Part shown: piece by piece, positions 1-9,506 of the stretch
Numbering within the stretch: the stretch's first letter is position 1
Layout of the letters: the number at the start of each line of letters is the position of its first letter
Origin: CAWHOW01 sp963831005
Lineage (GTDB): Bacteria > Bacteroidota > Bacteroidia > Bacteroidales > CG2-30-32-10
NCBI GenBank assembly: GCA_963831005.1
Contig: CAWHOW010000028.1
Coordinates: 124,001 to 188,000, forward strand
Direction of reading: 5' to 3'
Length of the DNA: 64,000 nucleotides
Position numbers and translations under genes: made by a program
Notes under the pieces: generated by a model
Seen by the model: the letters and a program-made list of their open reading frames with translations, nothing else
The model's database searches: none
What the model was told of the DNA's origin: nothing

Positions 1-1884
1 AAGATTAGTTGTACCTGTTACCTGTGTCCATGAAGTGCCACCATTTGAAGTGGTGTAAACCCCAAACGGGTAGGGAGAAGTAGTAGAGGCATCGCCCACT
101 GAAACACCATTCTGAGCATCAAAGAAATGTACAAAGTCCAGCCAGCTTTTTGTATAACTTGGTTCAGCGCTGAGCACATTCCATGTGGCGCCACCGTTGG
201 TAGTTTCAACTATAACACCGCCAGTCGCGGCCATAATAGGATACATGGCAGCATAAGCAGTGTCTTTATTCAATGCATCAATGTTTGCTATGCTGTAGTT
301 TCCTTCGGGATAAGTGGCTGACGTCCATTTTATAGTATCGTAAGTCCATGTAGTGCCGCCATTGGTTGTAACAGCATATTCACTTATATAATGCGTAGGG
401 CCGCCGGCATCAATCATCCATGCCCAGGCTACAGTTGGACTACAAGTATATATACCGCTTACCATCCTGTTATCAAATATGTTTTGAAGGGGATATCCTA
501 AATTCTGGGGTGTCCAGGCAGGAGCATTACCGCCAACTTTAATCATTTTTGAAACGGTTTTGGTATCATTTCCTGTGGAATTTGTAACTGTAAGCGTTAC
601 CGTATAATTACCGTTTGCAGTGTAAGTATGTGATGGAGATGCAGAAGTTGATGTGCCTCCATCGCCAAATGTCCATGCCCATGATGTCGGGCCGTTCAAC
701 GACTTATCAGTAAAATTAATAGTGGTACTGGTTGCGGGATAAGCATTATCTACTGTAAAATAAGCAATAGGTGCATTTGATTTAGGTTGTATCCTTACAA
801 CACACTGGTTATCTGCATTCCAATCACCCTCACCAGTTGTATTTAGAGCTCCGACATTAAAATATCCATCAGTTGAGCCGCCCCATCCCCAGTTAACATG
901 AAAAGTATTTCCGGTAGATTCCCATCCGTCAAATACAAATGAGTGTCCATCGCCTGCACTGGAATCAACACCTGCATATAATACCGGGCGCCCATGATTA
1001 AGTTCATTTTTTATCATGGTTAACCAGTCGGCATTAGTAAAATTTGACATATTCAGGCATTCTGCCGAAGGCTGATAAGCAAAATTTTCAATTAATGCCC
1101 TTGGGATATCCGATTCGTTAGCTCCCGAACCGCTTCCGGAATATGACATATCAACGGCAACACCAACATGGTATAACAGGGTTTCATTTCCTGTACCAGC
1201 CGTAGTAGGACTCATGGAAGACCAGGTATATGTTTGAGCAGCATAATTTACAGTAAATTCACCAGTATTAGCTGCTAACCAATAGGAGTGCGAACCAACG
1301 CCAGTAGCAGGCCACCCCCAAAATTTCATAACTTGCCCTGTAGCTGTAGCAACGCAACCGGCAGGATCTCCCCCGGGACATTTAGCAGCCCAATTTCCAT
1401 GTGTATCTGCTGTTTGATTCCATGCTATCGTACCTAATAAGGAAGCAACATCAGTTACATTTTTAGCATCAGGAAACTGTTTATTCTGTATTCTTTTCCA
1501 TGCCTTAACTGTTTCAGTGTTATCTAACTTTGCATCAACAATATGTTTTATTTGGTTGCTGTATTGATCCATCCACCATTGGGCATTGGGATTAATATTG
1601 CTATTGTCTAAGGTACCGTCGGATGAATGTCCAAGAATAGGTGCTACAGCATCATCGGCCGAAACAATAACCCAGCCGCCTGCATTGAAATTAAAAATAT
1701 AATAAGTCGTAAGCCCGTCTTTTGTACCAGTCGCCACATTCGCTATAGACAGGTCAGCGGCATTTGGAACCAGATGCTTGTAAAAATTTACTGCAACCTG
1801 TTGTGCAGTTTGCTGCGATACAGGAGCGGCAAACAGCCCGAACCCGAATATCGCCATCGTCAATGTAAAAAGAATTTTTTTCAT
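1..1884 (-). CDS. Secreted C10 (streptopain-like) cysteine protease with PKD and YCF48-like repeats, 3' end beyond window
   Basis: The minus strand is open from the ATG at 1884 to base 1 (628 codons, no stop), so the C-terminus is missing. Residues 1-20 form a signal peptide (MKKILFTLTMAIFGFGLFAA). A Spi-like propeptide follows (KDGLTTYYIFNFNAGGWVI, then VSADDAVAPILG). The peptidase C10 domain has catalytic Cys177 in AGCVATATGQ and His314 in GDGHSFVFDGW. A PKD domain (about 370-450, WTFGDGG motif) follows, then YCF48/BNR-like stretches with TTNGGTTW and TTNGGATW. The family cleaves proteins extracellularly after the propeptide is removed. A T9SS sorting domain is expected further on but cannot be seen. 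The gene is divergent from the thioredoxin-fold gene at 2012. Confidence 0.9.
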   Translation of the reverse strand, partial: MKKILFTLTMAIFGFGLFAAPVSQQTAQQVAVNFYKHLVPNAADLSIANVATGTKDGLTTYYIFNFNAGGWVIVSADDAVAPILGHSSDGTLDNSNINPNAQWWMDQYSNQIKHIVDAKLDNTETVKAWKRIQNKQFPDAKNVTDVASLLGTIAWNQTADTHGNWAAKCPGGDPAGCVATATGQVMKFWGWPATGVGSHSYWLAANTGEFTVNYAAQTYTWSSMSPTTAGTGNETLLYHVGVAVDMSYSGSGSGANESDIPRALIENFAYQPSAECLNMSNFTNADWLTMIKNELNHGRPVLYAGVDSSAGDGHSFVFDGWESTGNTFHVNWGWGGSTDGYFNVGALNTTGEGDWNADNQCVVRIQPKSNAPIAYFTVDNAYPATSTTINFTDKSLNGPTSWAWTFGDGGTSTSASPSHTYTANGNYTVTLTVTNSTGNDTKTVSKMIKVGGNAPAWTPQNLGYPLQNIFDNRMVSGIYTCSPTVAWAWMIDAGGPTHYISEYAVTTNGGTTWTYDTIKWTSATYPEGNYSIANIDALNKDTAYAAMYPIMAATGGVIVETTNGGATWNVLSAEPSYTKSWLDFVHFFDAQNGVSVGDASTTSPYPFGVYTTSNGGTSWTQVTGTTNL

Positions 1885-1937
1885 AATGATTGCTTGTTAG
1901 TTATTAATTGTTTTAAGTACTAGTTATTATTGAGGAG

Positions 1938-1967
1938 CAAATATATTAAATTTTTGAATTATTCAAT
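1938..1967 (-). promoter_or_regulatory. Bacteroidota-type promoter for the C10 protease
   Basis: Read on the minus strand, a -7 box TATATTTG (1938-1945) matches TAnnTTTG. It lies 18 bp from ATTG (1964-1967), a 3 of 4 match to the -33 TTTG. The start codon is about 50 bp downstream. Confidence 0.5.
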
Positions 1968-1985
1968 ATTCTTTAACTATTTTTG
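1953..1985 (+). promoter_or_regulatory. Bacteroidota-type promoter for the thioredoxin-fold gene
   Basis: TTTG at 1953-1956 and TATTTTTG at 1978-1985 are spaced by 21 bp. It overlaps the divergent promoter of the protease gene, so the two may compete. The ATG at 2012 follows within 27 bp. Confidence 0.45.
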
Positions 1986-2011
1986 TTTCAATATTCTTTT
2001 TACTTACTCTT

Positions 2012-3424
2012 ATGCGATTTGGCTTACATAATATAAAAGCAGTTATTCTTTTATTAATTCTTTCGTTTCCTTTGGCTGTTTTTTCTCAGTCTTTATATAG
2101 GGTAAGCGGAAAGCTCAATGGTTGTGCGAAGAAAATGATATTTTTTTCCAGAGTTGTAGGAAAGCAAACTGTCAAAGTTGATTCAATGAAACCGGATGAC
2201 AATTGCAACATTCGTTTTGTTTTTCCCGATAGCTCTTATAAAGGTGTTTTCCGTATATCGGACGGCGACAGCAATTATGCCGATATTATTTTCAATAAGG
2301 AGAATATTTCTTTCGAAACTTATGACGCCAGGCTTACTGCCCGCATGAAAATATTAAGTTCAGAAGAAAATAAGGAGTATTATGAATATCTCCGTAAATC
2401 AATACCTATTGATGATTCTATAAATTTAATGACTGACATCGGGCAAAAATTATATGACGTGAATCATTCAAAGGTTACACCTGAATTAAATAAGGTAGCA
2501 AAGAAGATATCAGCCCTTGAACAGCAAAAAAGAAAACTGAACAATAGCCTGGTTGCTTCCCATCCGGGATCTTTCGCTTCTAAAATGATAAGAGCCATGT
2601 TGCCTCCCGATTTCAAAACCTACCAGAAGCAAAATGAAGGCTCGGATTATCCAAATGAAAATGCGTTTCTGCGTGAACATTTCTTTGATAATATTGATTT
2701 TGCAGATTCGAATATGCTTCATACTTCCATCATCTTTGATAAAATAGGGCAGTACTTTCAATATTTTGCAAGCCCTGCAAGCACCGAAGCATATAAGAAA
2801 GCAATTGACTTTATTTTAATCCGTGCTGCTGCCAATAAGGACGTTGAGGATTATGTGATGAATACCTTATTGAGCACTTTTGACCATACGAGTTGGGATG
2901 ATGTTTTTAGCTATGTGGTTGAAAAATATCTTGCTTCCAATACCTGCGGAGATGATTCGAAAAGGAAAAAGCTTTCAGAAAAGGACAATGTTATTAAAGC
3001 ATTAAAGCCAGGCAACAAAGCCCCCTTAATCAAATCTGCCGATTTAAAAGGCAAAGAGATTACCCTCGATTCTGTTAATGCCAAGTATACGTTGATAATG
3101 TTCTGGGCTTCCTGGTGTGAATTCTGCGATAAAGCTATGCCTGACATCAGGAAAATATACAGCACATACAATTCAAAAGGGCTTGAAATCTATGCTGTTT
3201 CTCTTGATAGCGTAGAGCAAAACTGGGAGGAAGCGTCAAGGCGGTACAATATTCAATGGATCAATACATGCAATTTGCAGGGATTTGAAAGCCCAGTAAT
3301 TATAGATTATAATATTTGGCAAACGCCTACTTTCTTCCTGCTAGATGCCAATAAGAAAATAATCTCCCGTCCAGCTAATGCCAACAGGCTGAATAATGAA
3401 CTTGGGAAAATAAACTGGGAATAA
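2012..3424 (+). CDS. Secreted TlpA/ResA-type thioredoxin-fold protein
   Basis: The 470-aa protein has an N-terminal signal peptide (about residues 1-26, ending VFSQ). A long middle region of about 300 residues is typical of Bacteroidota TlpA-like proteins with an N-terminal beta domain and helical part. The C-terminal AhpC/TSA-Redoxin domain starts near PGNKAPLIKSADLKG. The redox motif WCEFC has Cys369 and Cys372, and the cis-proline segment QTPTFFLLD follows. It probably reduces or isomerises disulfides of exported proteins in the periplasm. It is a single-gene unit, convergent with the carboxylase genes and ending two bases before their stop. Confidence 0.85.
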   Translation: MRFGLHNIKAVILLLILSFPLAVFSQSLYRVSGKLNGCAKKMIFFSRVVGKQTVKVDSMKPDDNCNIRFVFPDSSYKGVFRISDGDSNYADIIFNKENISFETYDARLTARMKILSSEENKEYYEYLRKSIPIDDSINLMTDIGQKLYDVNHSKVTPELNKVAKKISALEQQKRKLNNSLVASHPGSFASKMIRAMLPPDFKTYQKQNEGSDYPNENAFLREHFFDNIDFADSNMLHTSIIFDKIGQYFQYFASPASTEAYKKAIDFILIRAAANKDVEDYVMNTLLSTFDHTSWDDVFSYVVEKYLASNTCGDDSKRKKLSEKDNVIKALKPGNKAPLIKSADLKGKEITLDSVNAKYTLIMFWASWCEFCDKAMPDIRKIYSTYNSKGLEIYAVSLDSVEQNWEEASRRYNIQWINTCNLQGFESPVIIDYNIWQTPTFFLLDANKKIISRPANANRLNNELGKINWE

Positions 3425-3426
3425 AC

Positions 3427-3852
3427 TTATTTTTTAGAGCGGTCTCCCTTTTTCTTTATTGGGATTGAGATTTTTTTAGGTTTCTTTTCCTTCTTATCTG
3501 CTTTTAGCGTCTCTTCTGTTATCTCTATCAAAAGTTGCTTATTAGCCACTTTAACTCCATCACTAACATGCAGTTTCTTAATCTTACCATTCATAGGAGC
3601 GGTGATAATATTATTCATTTTCATTGCTTCTAAGATCAGAAGTTTATCACCTAATTTTACACTTTGTCCGTTTGTGACAAACACCTTAATAATAGTACCA
3701 GGAATAAACGAAACTATCTTACCCGGATCAAATTCAACGTAAGGTTTTCTGGAAAGAAACTTATTTGTCAGTAAGGTCTTATATTGATCACCGTCAAGGA
3801 TGAATTTTTGGAATTCCTGTTTTTCTTCTTTTGGTTCTAATTCGTCTTCCAT
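3427..3852 (-). CDS. Biotin carboxyl carrier subunit of an acyl-CoA carboxylase
   Basis: The 141-aa protein has a C-terminal biotinyl/lipoyl domain (about 45-112). The biotinylation motif is EAMKM with Lys78, and the symmetry-related half is TAPMNGKI. The Lys-rich tail (112-141) is low complexity. It carries carboxybiotin between a biotin carboxylase (not in the window) and the carboxyltransferase encoded just upstream. The start is 12 bp after the stop of that gene, so the two form an operon. The substrate is likely propionyl- or methylmalonyl-CoA. A decarboxylase role (methylmalonyl-CoA decarboxylase gamma-type carrier) is the main alternative. Confidence 0.9.
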   Translation of the reverse strand: MEDELEPKEEKQEFQKFILDGDQYKTLLTNKFLSRKPYVEFDPGKIVSFIPGTIIKVFVTNGQSVKLGDKLLILEAMKMNNIITAPMNGKIKKLHVSDGVKVANKQLLIEITEETLKADKKEKKPKKISIPIKKKGDRSKK

Positions 3853-3864
3853 ATGAATATTTTT

Positions 3865-5412
3865 TTAGAATGGAGGTATTCCATGTTTTTTAGCTGGTCT
3901 TGTTTCATCTTTATGAGATGAAACTTCAATAGCATGTATAAGGAACCTTCTTGTTTCATTAGGATCAATTACGGCATCAATGTATCCATAAGCGGCAGCA
4001 ACATAAGGGTTCGCAAATTTTTTCTTGTATTCTTTCACTTTCAGTTTGCGCATTTCTTCAGGATTTTCTGCTTCTGAAATTTCAGTTCTGAAAATTATAT
4101 TAGCGGCACCTTCCGGTCCCATAACAGCTATCTCAGCAGTTGGCCATGCAAATACAAAATCTGCTTTCAAGTGGCGCGAACACATTGCAATATACCCTCC
4201 GCCATATGCTTTACGCAGAATGACAGTCATTTTAGGTACCGTAGCTTCTGAATAAGAATAAAGTATTTTTGCTCCATGCCTGATAACACCTGCATGCTCC
4301 TGGTCTACACCCGGCAAATAGCCCGGAAGGTCAACCAAAGTAACTAGTGGAATATTAAAGGCATCACAATAACGGATAAAGCGGGCAGCTTTATCTGAGG
4401 AATCAACATCCAAAACTCCTGCCAGAACCAATGGCTGATTAGCCACGAAACCCATGGTCTGCCCATTAAGACGTGCAAAACCTATAACAATATTTCTTGC
4501 AAATAATTCCTGTATCTCAAAGAAGTCGGAATTATCAACTATAGCCTTAATAATATTACGTACATCGTAAGGCTGCATCGGGTCTGTTGGAAATATTTCC
4601 TCGATTTTGTACAGTTTTGTATTTGGTGTTTTCTTTGGAAAGGGCTCTGCCTTTTTAGTATTATTCCATGGAATATAGGAAACAAGCTTTTTGATTTGTT
4701 CAAAGCAATCGTCTTCGCTTTCTGAGAAGAAATGCGCATTCCCTGTAACTTCTGCCTGAACCCTCGCTCCTCCAAGCGCTTCCATTGAAATTTCCTCGCC
4801 TAGAACAGTTTTAATAACTTCAGGTCCAGTAATAAACATCTTAGAAATCTTATCCACCACAAAAACAAAATCTGTAAGCGCAGGAGAATATACAGCACCA
4901 CCAGCGCAAGGACCAAGAATTACAGATATTTGAGGAATAACTCCAGAAGCTAGGGTGTTTCTGTAAAAAATATCTCCATAGCCAGCGAGAGAGTTGACAC
5001 CTTCTTGTATACGCGCCCCACCAGAGTCATTAATACCAATTAATGGAATTTTTAATTTCATGGCATGATCCATAATCTTGGTTATTTTTCTGGCATGCAT
5101 AAAACCCAAAGATCCTCCCGCAACAGTAAAATCCTGAGCAAATATGCAAACAGGATAACCATTTATAGTGCCAGTACCAGTAATAACACCGTCTCCGGGA
5201 AGGTGTTTTTTATCCATGTCAAAATCTTTTGCAGAATGCTCAACAAACAAGTCATACTCATGAAAAGAGTTAGGATCAAGTAGGGTAATTATTCTATCTC
5301 TTGCAGTCATCTTTCCCATAGCAACCTGCTTCTCAATAGCTTTTGCCCCACCACCCTGCAAGGCTTCGTGCATCCTTTTCTTTAAATCAAGTGTCTTTTG
5401 TTTTAGTGACAT
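3865..5412 (-). CDS. Acyl-CoA carboxylase carboxyltransferase subunit (PccB/MmdA family)
   Basis: The 515-aa length is normal for the family. The N-terminal crotonase-like half has FTVAGGSLGFMHARKI and NDSGGARIQEGV. The C-terminal half has DLPGYLPGVDQEHAGVIRHG, AYGGGYIAMCSRHL and AVMGPEGAANI, the biotin- and acyl-CoA-binding loops of propionyl-CoA carboxylase beta and methylmalonyl-CoA decarboxylase alpha. It transfers CO2 between carboxybiotin and an acyl-CoA. It is first of a two-gene unit with the biotin carrier. No sodium-pump membrane subunit lies next to it, which slightly favours a carboxylase over a decarboxylase. I cannot separate pccB from mmdA by sequence alone. Confidence 0.92.
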   Translation of the reverse strand: MSLKQKTLDLKKRMHEALQGGGAKAIEKQVAMGKMTARDRIITLLDPNSFHEYDLFVEHSAKDFDMDKKHLPGDGVITGTGTINGYPVCIFAQDFTVAGGSLGFMHARKITKIMDHAMKLKIPLIGINDSGGARIQEGVNSLAGYGDIFYRNTLASGVIPQISVILGPCAGGAVYSPALTDFVFVVDKISKMFITGPEVIKTVLGEEISMEALGGARVQAEVTGNAHFFSESEDDCFEQIKKLVSYIPWNNTKKAEPFPKKTPNTKLYKIEEIFPTDPMQPYDVRNIIKAIVDNSDFFEIQELFARNIVIGFARLNGQTMGFVANQPLVLAGVLDVDSSDKAARFIRYCDAFNIPLVTLVDLPGYLPGVDQEHAGVIRHGAKILYSYSEATVPKMTVILRKAYGGGYIAMCSRHLKADFVFAWPTAEIAVMGPEGAANIIFRTEISEAENPEEMRKLKVKEYKKKFANPYVAAAYGYIDAVIDPNETRRFLIHAIEVSSHKDETRPAKKHGIPPF

Positions 5413-5694
5413 AATTTAAATGTTTTATTTTCAATGAATTATTTTAGTGAAAATGAAAAAACTTAATCGTAAGAACGTCAAAGTAAGAGATTTTTTCTTT
5501 TATAAAATTTCGAATCAGCCTTAGGTTATCAACAGCGTTAATTCGATATCCAATAAAAGATAGAATATTTCGGGTAAATACATGATAGTTATAGATAAAT
5601 CTTTTTATTTAATATGTTAATGCCATTGTTAAAAAATGTTAAACATATGTAGATGTGTTGCATATGTTTTTGAGCGATTTATTTGAACAGGATT

Positions 5695-6168
5695 CTATTT
5701 TGGGGACTTTCCCGGCATATTGTTTATTAAACGATGTATTCCATGCGGAAACCCGTATGGCTTTATATACATAAGTATGCACTCACCCTGAACAACCTTT
5801 ATTCCATTTTGTTCTGCTAAAATAATGGCCTCCTGGTTTTCGGAGCCCTGCAGGAACCACATATATTTTATTATACCTCTATCACAAATTTGTTTGACTA
5901 TTGTGAACGTTACATTCGGTTTTGTGATAAAAACCGCGTTTTTCACATTGTCTGGCAATGCAAAAATATCAGGATAGCATTTAAGTCCATTTATGTTTTC
6001 TCCTTTTGGATTAACCGGATAAACATTGTATTGCTTTTTCTGTAATGCATCAAAAACGATATTTCCAAACTTCTTTTTGTTACTTGAGGCACCAATAACA
6101 GCAATATCCCTATTGCTTAAAAATTCTTCAATTGTTTTCAAGGAAGTCATAATATTATTAAAACTCAA
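5695..6168 (-). CDS. CoA-binding domain protein (YccU-like)
   Basis: The 157-aa protein is a single Rossmann-type CoA_binding domain: IAVIGASSNKKKFGNIV near the N-terminus, YPVNPKG, AVFITKP and MWFLQGSENQEA. These are the core motifs of the succinyl-CoA synthetase alpha-like N-terminal domain, found as stand-alone proteins of unknown role. It is the last gene of the acylation operon and overlaps the MBOAT stop by 11 bp; starting at the internal Met7 would remove the overlap. A link with acyl-CoA supply is possible, but the gene family occurs in many contexts. Confidence 0.85.
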   Translation of the reverse strand: MSFNNIMTSLKTIEEFLSNRDIAVIGASSNKKKFGNIVFDALQKKQYNVYPVNPKGENINGLKCYPDIFALPDNVKNAVFITKPNVTFTIVKQICDRGIIKYMWFLQGSENQEAIILAEQNGIKVVQGECILMYIKPYGFPHGIHRLINNMPGKSPK

Positions 6169-7636
6169 GGTAAATAAAAGGCTGCGCCTGTGTGCTGAAT
6201 ACCTGGTAAATAATTACAAAAGCAAGGAAGATAACAGTGGCTTTAAGCGTCCAGTGCAATTTTGTAAAGCTATAAAGCAAAGCGGTGTTCCAGCGTAAGG
6301 GGGTGTAATGCAAAACCAGTCCTGCTATAAGAGCAATTAAAGGATAAATATACAAAGCAGCCCACGGCCCTGCAAGGCTGAAATCTACAGAGGTGAATAT
6401 CTTCTGATATATCTTTAATGCAGCGCCCATGTCGGCGGTGCGGAAAATAATAAAGCTGAAACAGATAAAATGAAAGGTGATAAAGATGCTGATGAACTTA
6501 TAGATACCACTATTCATGGTTTTCTTTATCCTGTTCCGGGTTTTATTTGTAAGCCTGTCCCATGCCATGGCAATGCCGTGCAAACCGCCCCAAATAATAA
6601 AAGTGAAGCGTGGCCCATGCCATAATCCGCAAATGATAAATGTAATGACCACGGCAAGCATAAGCCCGAATATATTCCAGCGTCTTAGCTTAAGCGACAA
6701 GGGAGTGAACAGATAATCGCGCAGCCATGCTGACAGTGTAAGGTGCCAGCGCCTCCAGAAATCGGTAATATTGGTGGCCGAAAAAGGTTTGTTGAAATTG
6801 GGCATAATGGAAAATCCCAGCAGGCAGGCAATGCCAATAACAATATCGGTATATCCTGAGAAATCAAAATAAAGCTGAATGGTGTAGCCATAGCTTGCCA
6901 TCAGGCTTTCAAAGCCTGTAAAATACGAAGGGGCATCGAATACCCTGTCGACAAAGTTGTTTGCAAGAAAATCGGCTATCACTATCTTTTTAAAAGCCCC
7001 GCACATGATAAGGAAAAAGCCTTTGCCTAAGGTTTCACTGCTTATTACAAGCTTGTTCTTTATCTGTGGCAACAGGTCAACCGCTTTAGAAATGGGGCCT
7101 GCAAGTATGTTTGGGAAGAAAGAAACATAAAGCACATAATTGATGTAATTTGTTTCAGGCGTTTCTATTGTTTCCCGGTAAAGGTCGAAAATGTATGAAA
7201 GTGTTTTGAAAATAAAGAACGAAATACCTATGGGAAGAAGAATGTTCAGCACCTGCGGGTTGCTGATACCATTAATATCGGCCCATGCCTGCAGGAAGAA
7301 ATTAGTGTATTTGAAATAAAACAGGCAGCCCAAGTCAATGAGCAATGAAAGAAGCAACAGCCATGTTTTCCCCGACTTATTCTTTGCCTTAAATATTCCT
7401 TTGCCTATAAAAAAATCGGAAGTTGAAATTACCAGTAAAAGGATCAATGCAGCCCCACTGACTTTATAATAAAAATACAGACTGAACAGCAGCAGCAGTG
7501 CATTCCTTGCTTTTACATGATTGAAGGCAACAACATAAACCAAATAAAAAACAGTAAACAAAAGGAAGAACAACACCGAATTGAATACCAGCGGATGATA
7601 GTGGTTATATGCCAGCGACTGTATGAAATCTTCCAT
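6158..7636 (-). CDS. MBOAT-family O-acyltransferase (AlgI/PatA-like)
   Basis: The 492-aa integral membrane protein has about ten hydrophobic segments. It carries the MBOAT signature: WRRWHLTLSAWLRDYLF with His298, and CGLWHG with the likely catalytic His340. It also has PIGISFFIFKTLSYIFD and FFPNILAGPI, typical of AlgI, PatA and DltB relatives. The family moves acyl groups, usually acetyl, across the inner membrane to a partner that loads a polysaccharide. It starts 10 bp after a LysM/SGNH gene, matching the pairing of MBOAT and SGNH proteins in alginate and peptidoglycan O-acetylation systems. Peptidoglycan is the favoured acceptor because the partner has LysM domains; this is inference. Confidence 0.92.
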   Translation of the reverse strand: MEDFIQSLAYNHYHPLVFNSVLFFLLFTVFYLVYVVAFNHVKARNALLLLFSLYFYYKVSGAALILLLVISTSDFFIGKGIFKAKNKSGKTWLLLLSLLIDLGCLFYFKYTNFFLQAWADINGISNPQVLNILLPIGISFFIFKTLSYIFDLYRETIETPETNYINYVLYVSFFPNILAGPISKAVDLLPQIKNKLVISSETLGKGFFLIMCGAFKKIVIADFLANNFVDRVFDAPSYFTGFESLMASYGYTIQLYFDFSGYTDIVIGIACLLGFSIMPNFNKPFSATNITDFWRRWHLTLSAWLRDYLFTPLSLKLRRWNIFGLMLAVVITFIICGLWHGPRFTFIIWGGLHGIAMAWDRLTNKTRNRIKKTMNSGIYKFISIFITFHFICFSFIIFRTADMGAALKIYQKIFTSVDFSLAGPWAALYIYPLIALIAGLVLHYTPLRWNTALLYSFTKLHWTLKATVIFLAFVIIYQVFSTQAQPFIYLEF

Positions 7637-7646
7637 CAGGTATTAC

Positions 7647-9506
7647 CTATTTACCAATAGTTAGAACCATTCCCGGCCTTAGTCCATCGGTAGTAAGGTT
7701 GTTTAGATTTTTAATTTGCTGAACAGTAGTACCGAATTTAGTTGCTATACCCCAAAGGTTGTCGCCATTCTGAACAGTATATTTTGTTGTGCCTTTTGGA
7801 TTAGTTGTAACTGGTGCAACAGTATTAACCGGTTTGTATGCCGGCTGAACAGTTTTTGGTTGTGTAATATTCTGTTGAGCAACGCCGTTGCTGTTGGTCA
7901 GTTTTTGTTTATAGATAATAAGCGTTTTCCCTGCCACTATAGAAGTTCCTTTCAGGTTGTTCCATGCCTGTATCTGTTTCACCGAAACACCATATTTCAT
8001 GGCAATGGTGCTAAGGTTATCGCCCGATCTGATCTGGTAATAATTTGTTTCTGTTGTCCAAACCAGCTTTTGTTCCTGTATAGAGGATGTGGTAACATCA
8101 GTATCCTTCACTTCAGGAATATTTTTATTTGCAGTGTGAACAGCCAGTTTTACTGTATCGGGAAAATCTTTGGCAGCAATAAGCATTTTCTTTTCGGGTG
8201 TTGTTAGTGTTGCAAGATATGAGTTCAAAAGAGCGTTGCAAAATAATTCACCACGAACATAATAACCCGGGGCAGTAAGATGCACCTTGTCGTAACGGGC
8301 AAGCTGGCTTGACAGCCATTTCATCATCGAATATTGTCCTCCGCTTACATAATAATAATCGTAAAAAGCACAGCCTTTACGGAACGCAATTTCGCGCATA
8401 AGGGATGCATAGGCTTTGCAGTTCACTTCATCCCAGTAATTATAATATACATCCTGTCCGTCGCATAATACAATGGAAGCATCAGGTGCTGCGCGTTCGA
8501 TAATATCAATAATGCTGCAAAGGTTCTTTTCTATTTCCTCGCTTTTAAAAGGGACTTTATAAAAATCATTCAACCCAAGATCAAGAACTACCATGTCTGG
8601 TTTAACTTCTGATAGCTGGTATAATAAGAGGTTTTCTTTCATTATACTTGCCAAACCGGCTCCATTAATGCCAACACTGTTATAAAGGATTCCATTATCC
8701 TCACTTGTTTCAACCATCAAACCATAACATTCAAAGTATTTTTGAACTGTATCTGTTTTATTGATGAAAAACTCAAGAGTATCGCTGGCAGCGGGTAATT
8801 TAATTTCGAGGTATAGCTTCTCATTAAAAGAATTGCAATCAATATAAAGTGGAGAAATTACTCCAGATGCTTTTAATTTAAGATTATAGCTTTCAGGAGA
8901 TCGCTTACAGTACAATTTCAATACATTAAAATTATTTTTTAATGCACCTCTGTTAAAAATTATCTTAAAGCTTGCAGAGCTGTCAGAAGTATGTACTGTA
9001 GCTCCTGATATTCCCATATCATAAACAGGATAGGGTTGTATATTTCTTGAATAATCCCATTTGCCTTTGCATGAAGTGCGGTAATCATAGGCTGCATGAG
9101 TGGATGCGGCGGCATAAGGAAATACAAAACCCCTTCCGCCATCACCGAAAATATTCTGTAATTCATCACGAATGTAACCTGTGAAAATATCAGCCTGAAC
9201 ATGAGAGTCGCCTATATGAAGCACTTTTAATTTATGGGTTTTGGTTTGCTTTAGTTTTGCAAAAACCCCACTGACAGAAGAGTAATCATTCCATTCAATA
9301 TAATTCTGGTTGTAATGAATAAATGGATATATTTTATTATAGGTGATAAGTCGCTTTATGTATTGTGGTGAGGCAATAGAGTCAAGGTTGTAGCCTTTGC
9401 CTGCCTGTTGTTTCACAGCACCGGGTTTGAATGCATATAATCCTCCCAACAAAATTATTGTTACTAAACAGTATCTCATCTTAATATTCATCATCAATCG
9501 CATCAT
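7647..9506 (-). CDS. SGNH/GDSL-like protein with two C-terminal LysM domains
   Basis: The 619-aa protein has one N-terminal membrane segment or signal anchor. Its SGNH hydrolase-like domain has block I LHIGDSHVQAD (Ser101), a block with VLDLGLNDF, and a final block with VHLTAPGYY supplying the Asp/His-type pair. Two LysM domains follow, near 489-535 (SGDNLSTIAMKYGVSVKQI) and 574-619 (NGDNLWGIATKFGTTVQQI), separated by a Pro/Thr-rich linker. LysM binds GlcNAc polymers such as peptidoglycan, so this is probably the periplasmic O-acetyl transfer or esterase partner of the MBOAT protein. Its start overlaps the stop of the upstream SGNH gene by 4 bp, implying translational coupling. Confidence 0.88.
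   Translation of the reverse strand: MMRLMMNIKMRYCLVTIILLGGLYAFKPGAVKQQAGKGYNLDSIASPQYIKRLITYNKIYPFIHYNQNYIEWNDYSSVSGVFAKLKQTKTHKLKVLHIGDSHVQADIFTGYIRDELQNIFGDGGRGFVFPYAAASTHAAYDYRTSCKGKWDYSRNIQPYPVYDMGISGATVHTSDSSASFKIIFNRGALKNNFNVLKLYCKRSPESYNLKLKASGVISPLYIDCNSFNEKLYLEIKLPAASDTLEFFINKTDTVQKYFECYGLMVETSEDNGILYNSVGINGAGLASIMKENLLLYQLSEVKPDMVVLDLGLNDFYKVPFKSEEIEKNLCSIIDIIERAAPDASIVLCDGQDVYYNYWDEVNCKAYASLMREIAFRKGCAFYDYYYVSGGQYSMMKWLSSQLARYDKVHLTAPGYYVRGELFCNALLNSYLATLTTPEKKMLIAAKDFPDTVKLAVHTANKNIPEVKDTDVTTSSIQEQKLVWTTETNYYQIRSGDNLSTIAMKYGVSVKQIQAWNNLKGTSIVAGKTLIIYKQKLTNSNGVAQQNITQPKTVQPAYKPVNTVAPVTTNPKGTTKYTVQNGDNLWGIATKFGTTVQQIKNLNNLTTDGLRPGMVLTIGK

Noticed and set aside
3427..5412. Sodium-pumping methylmalonyl-CoA decarboxylase complex
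   Set aside because: No OadG-like or membrane beta subunit is adjacent. The two genes are equally compatible with a carboxylase, so only the family is called.
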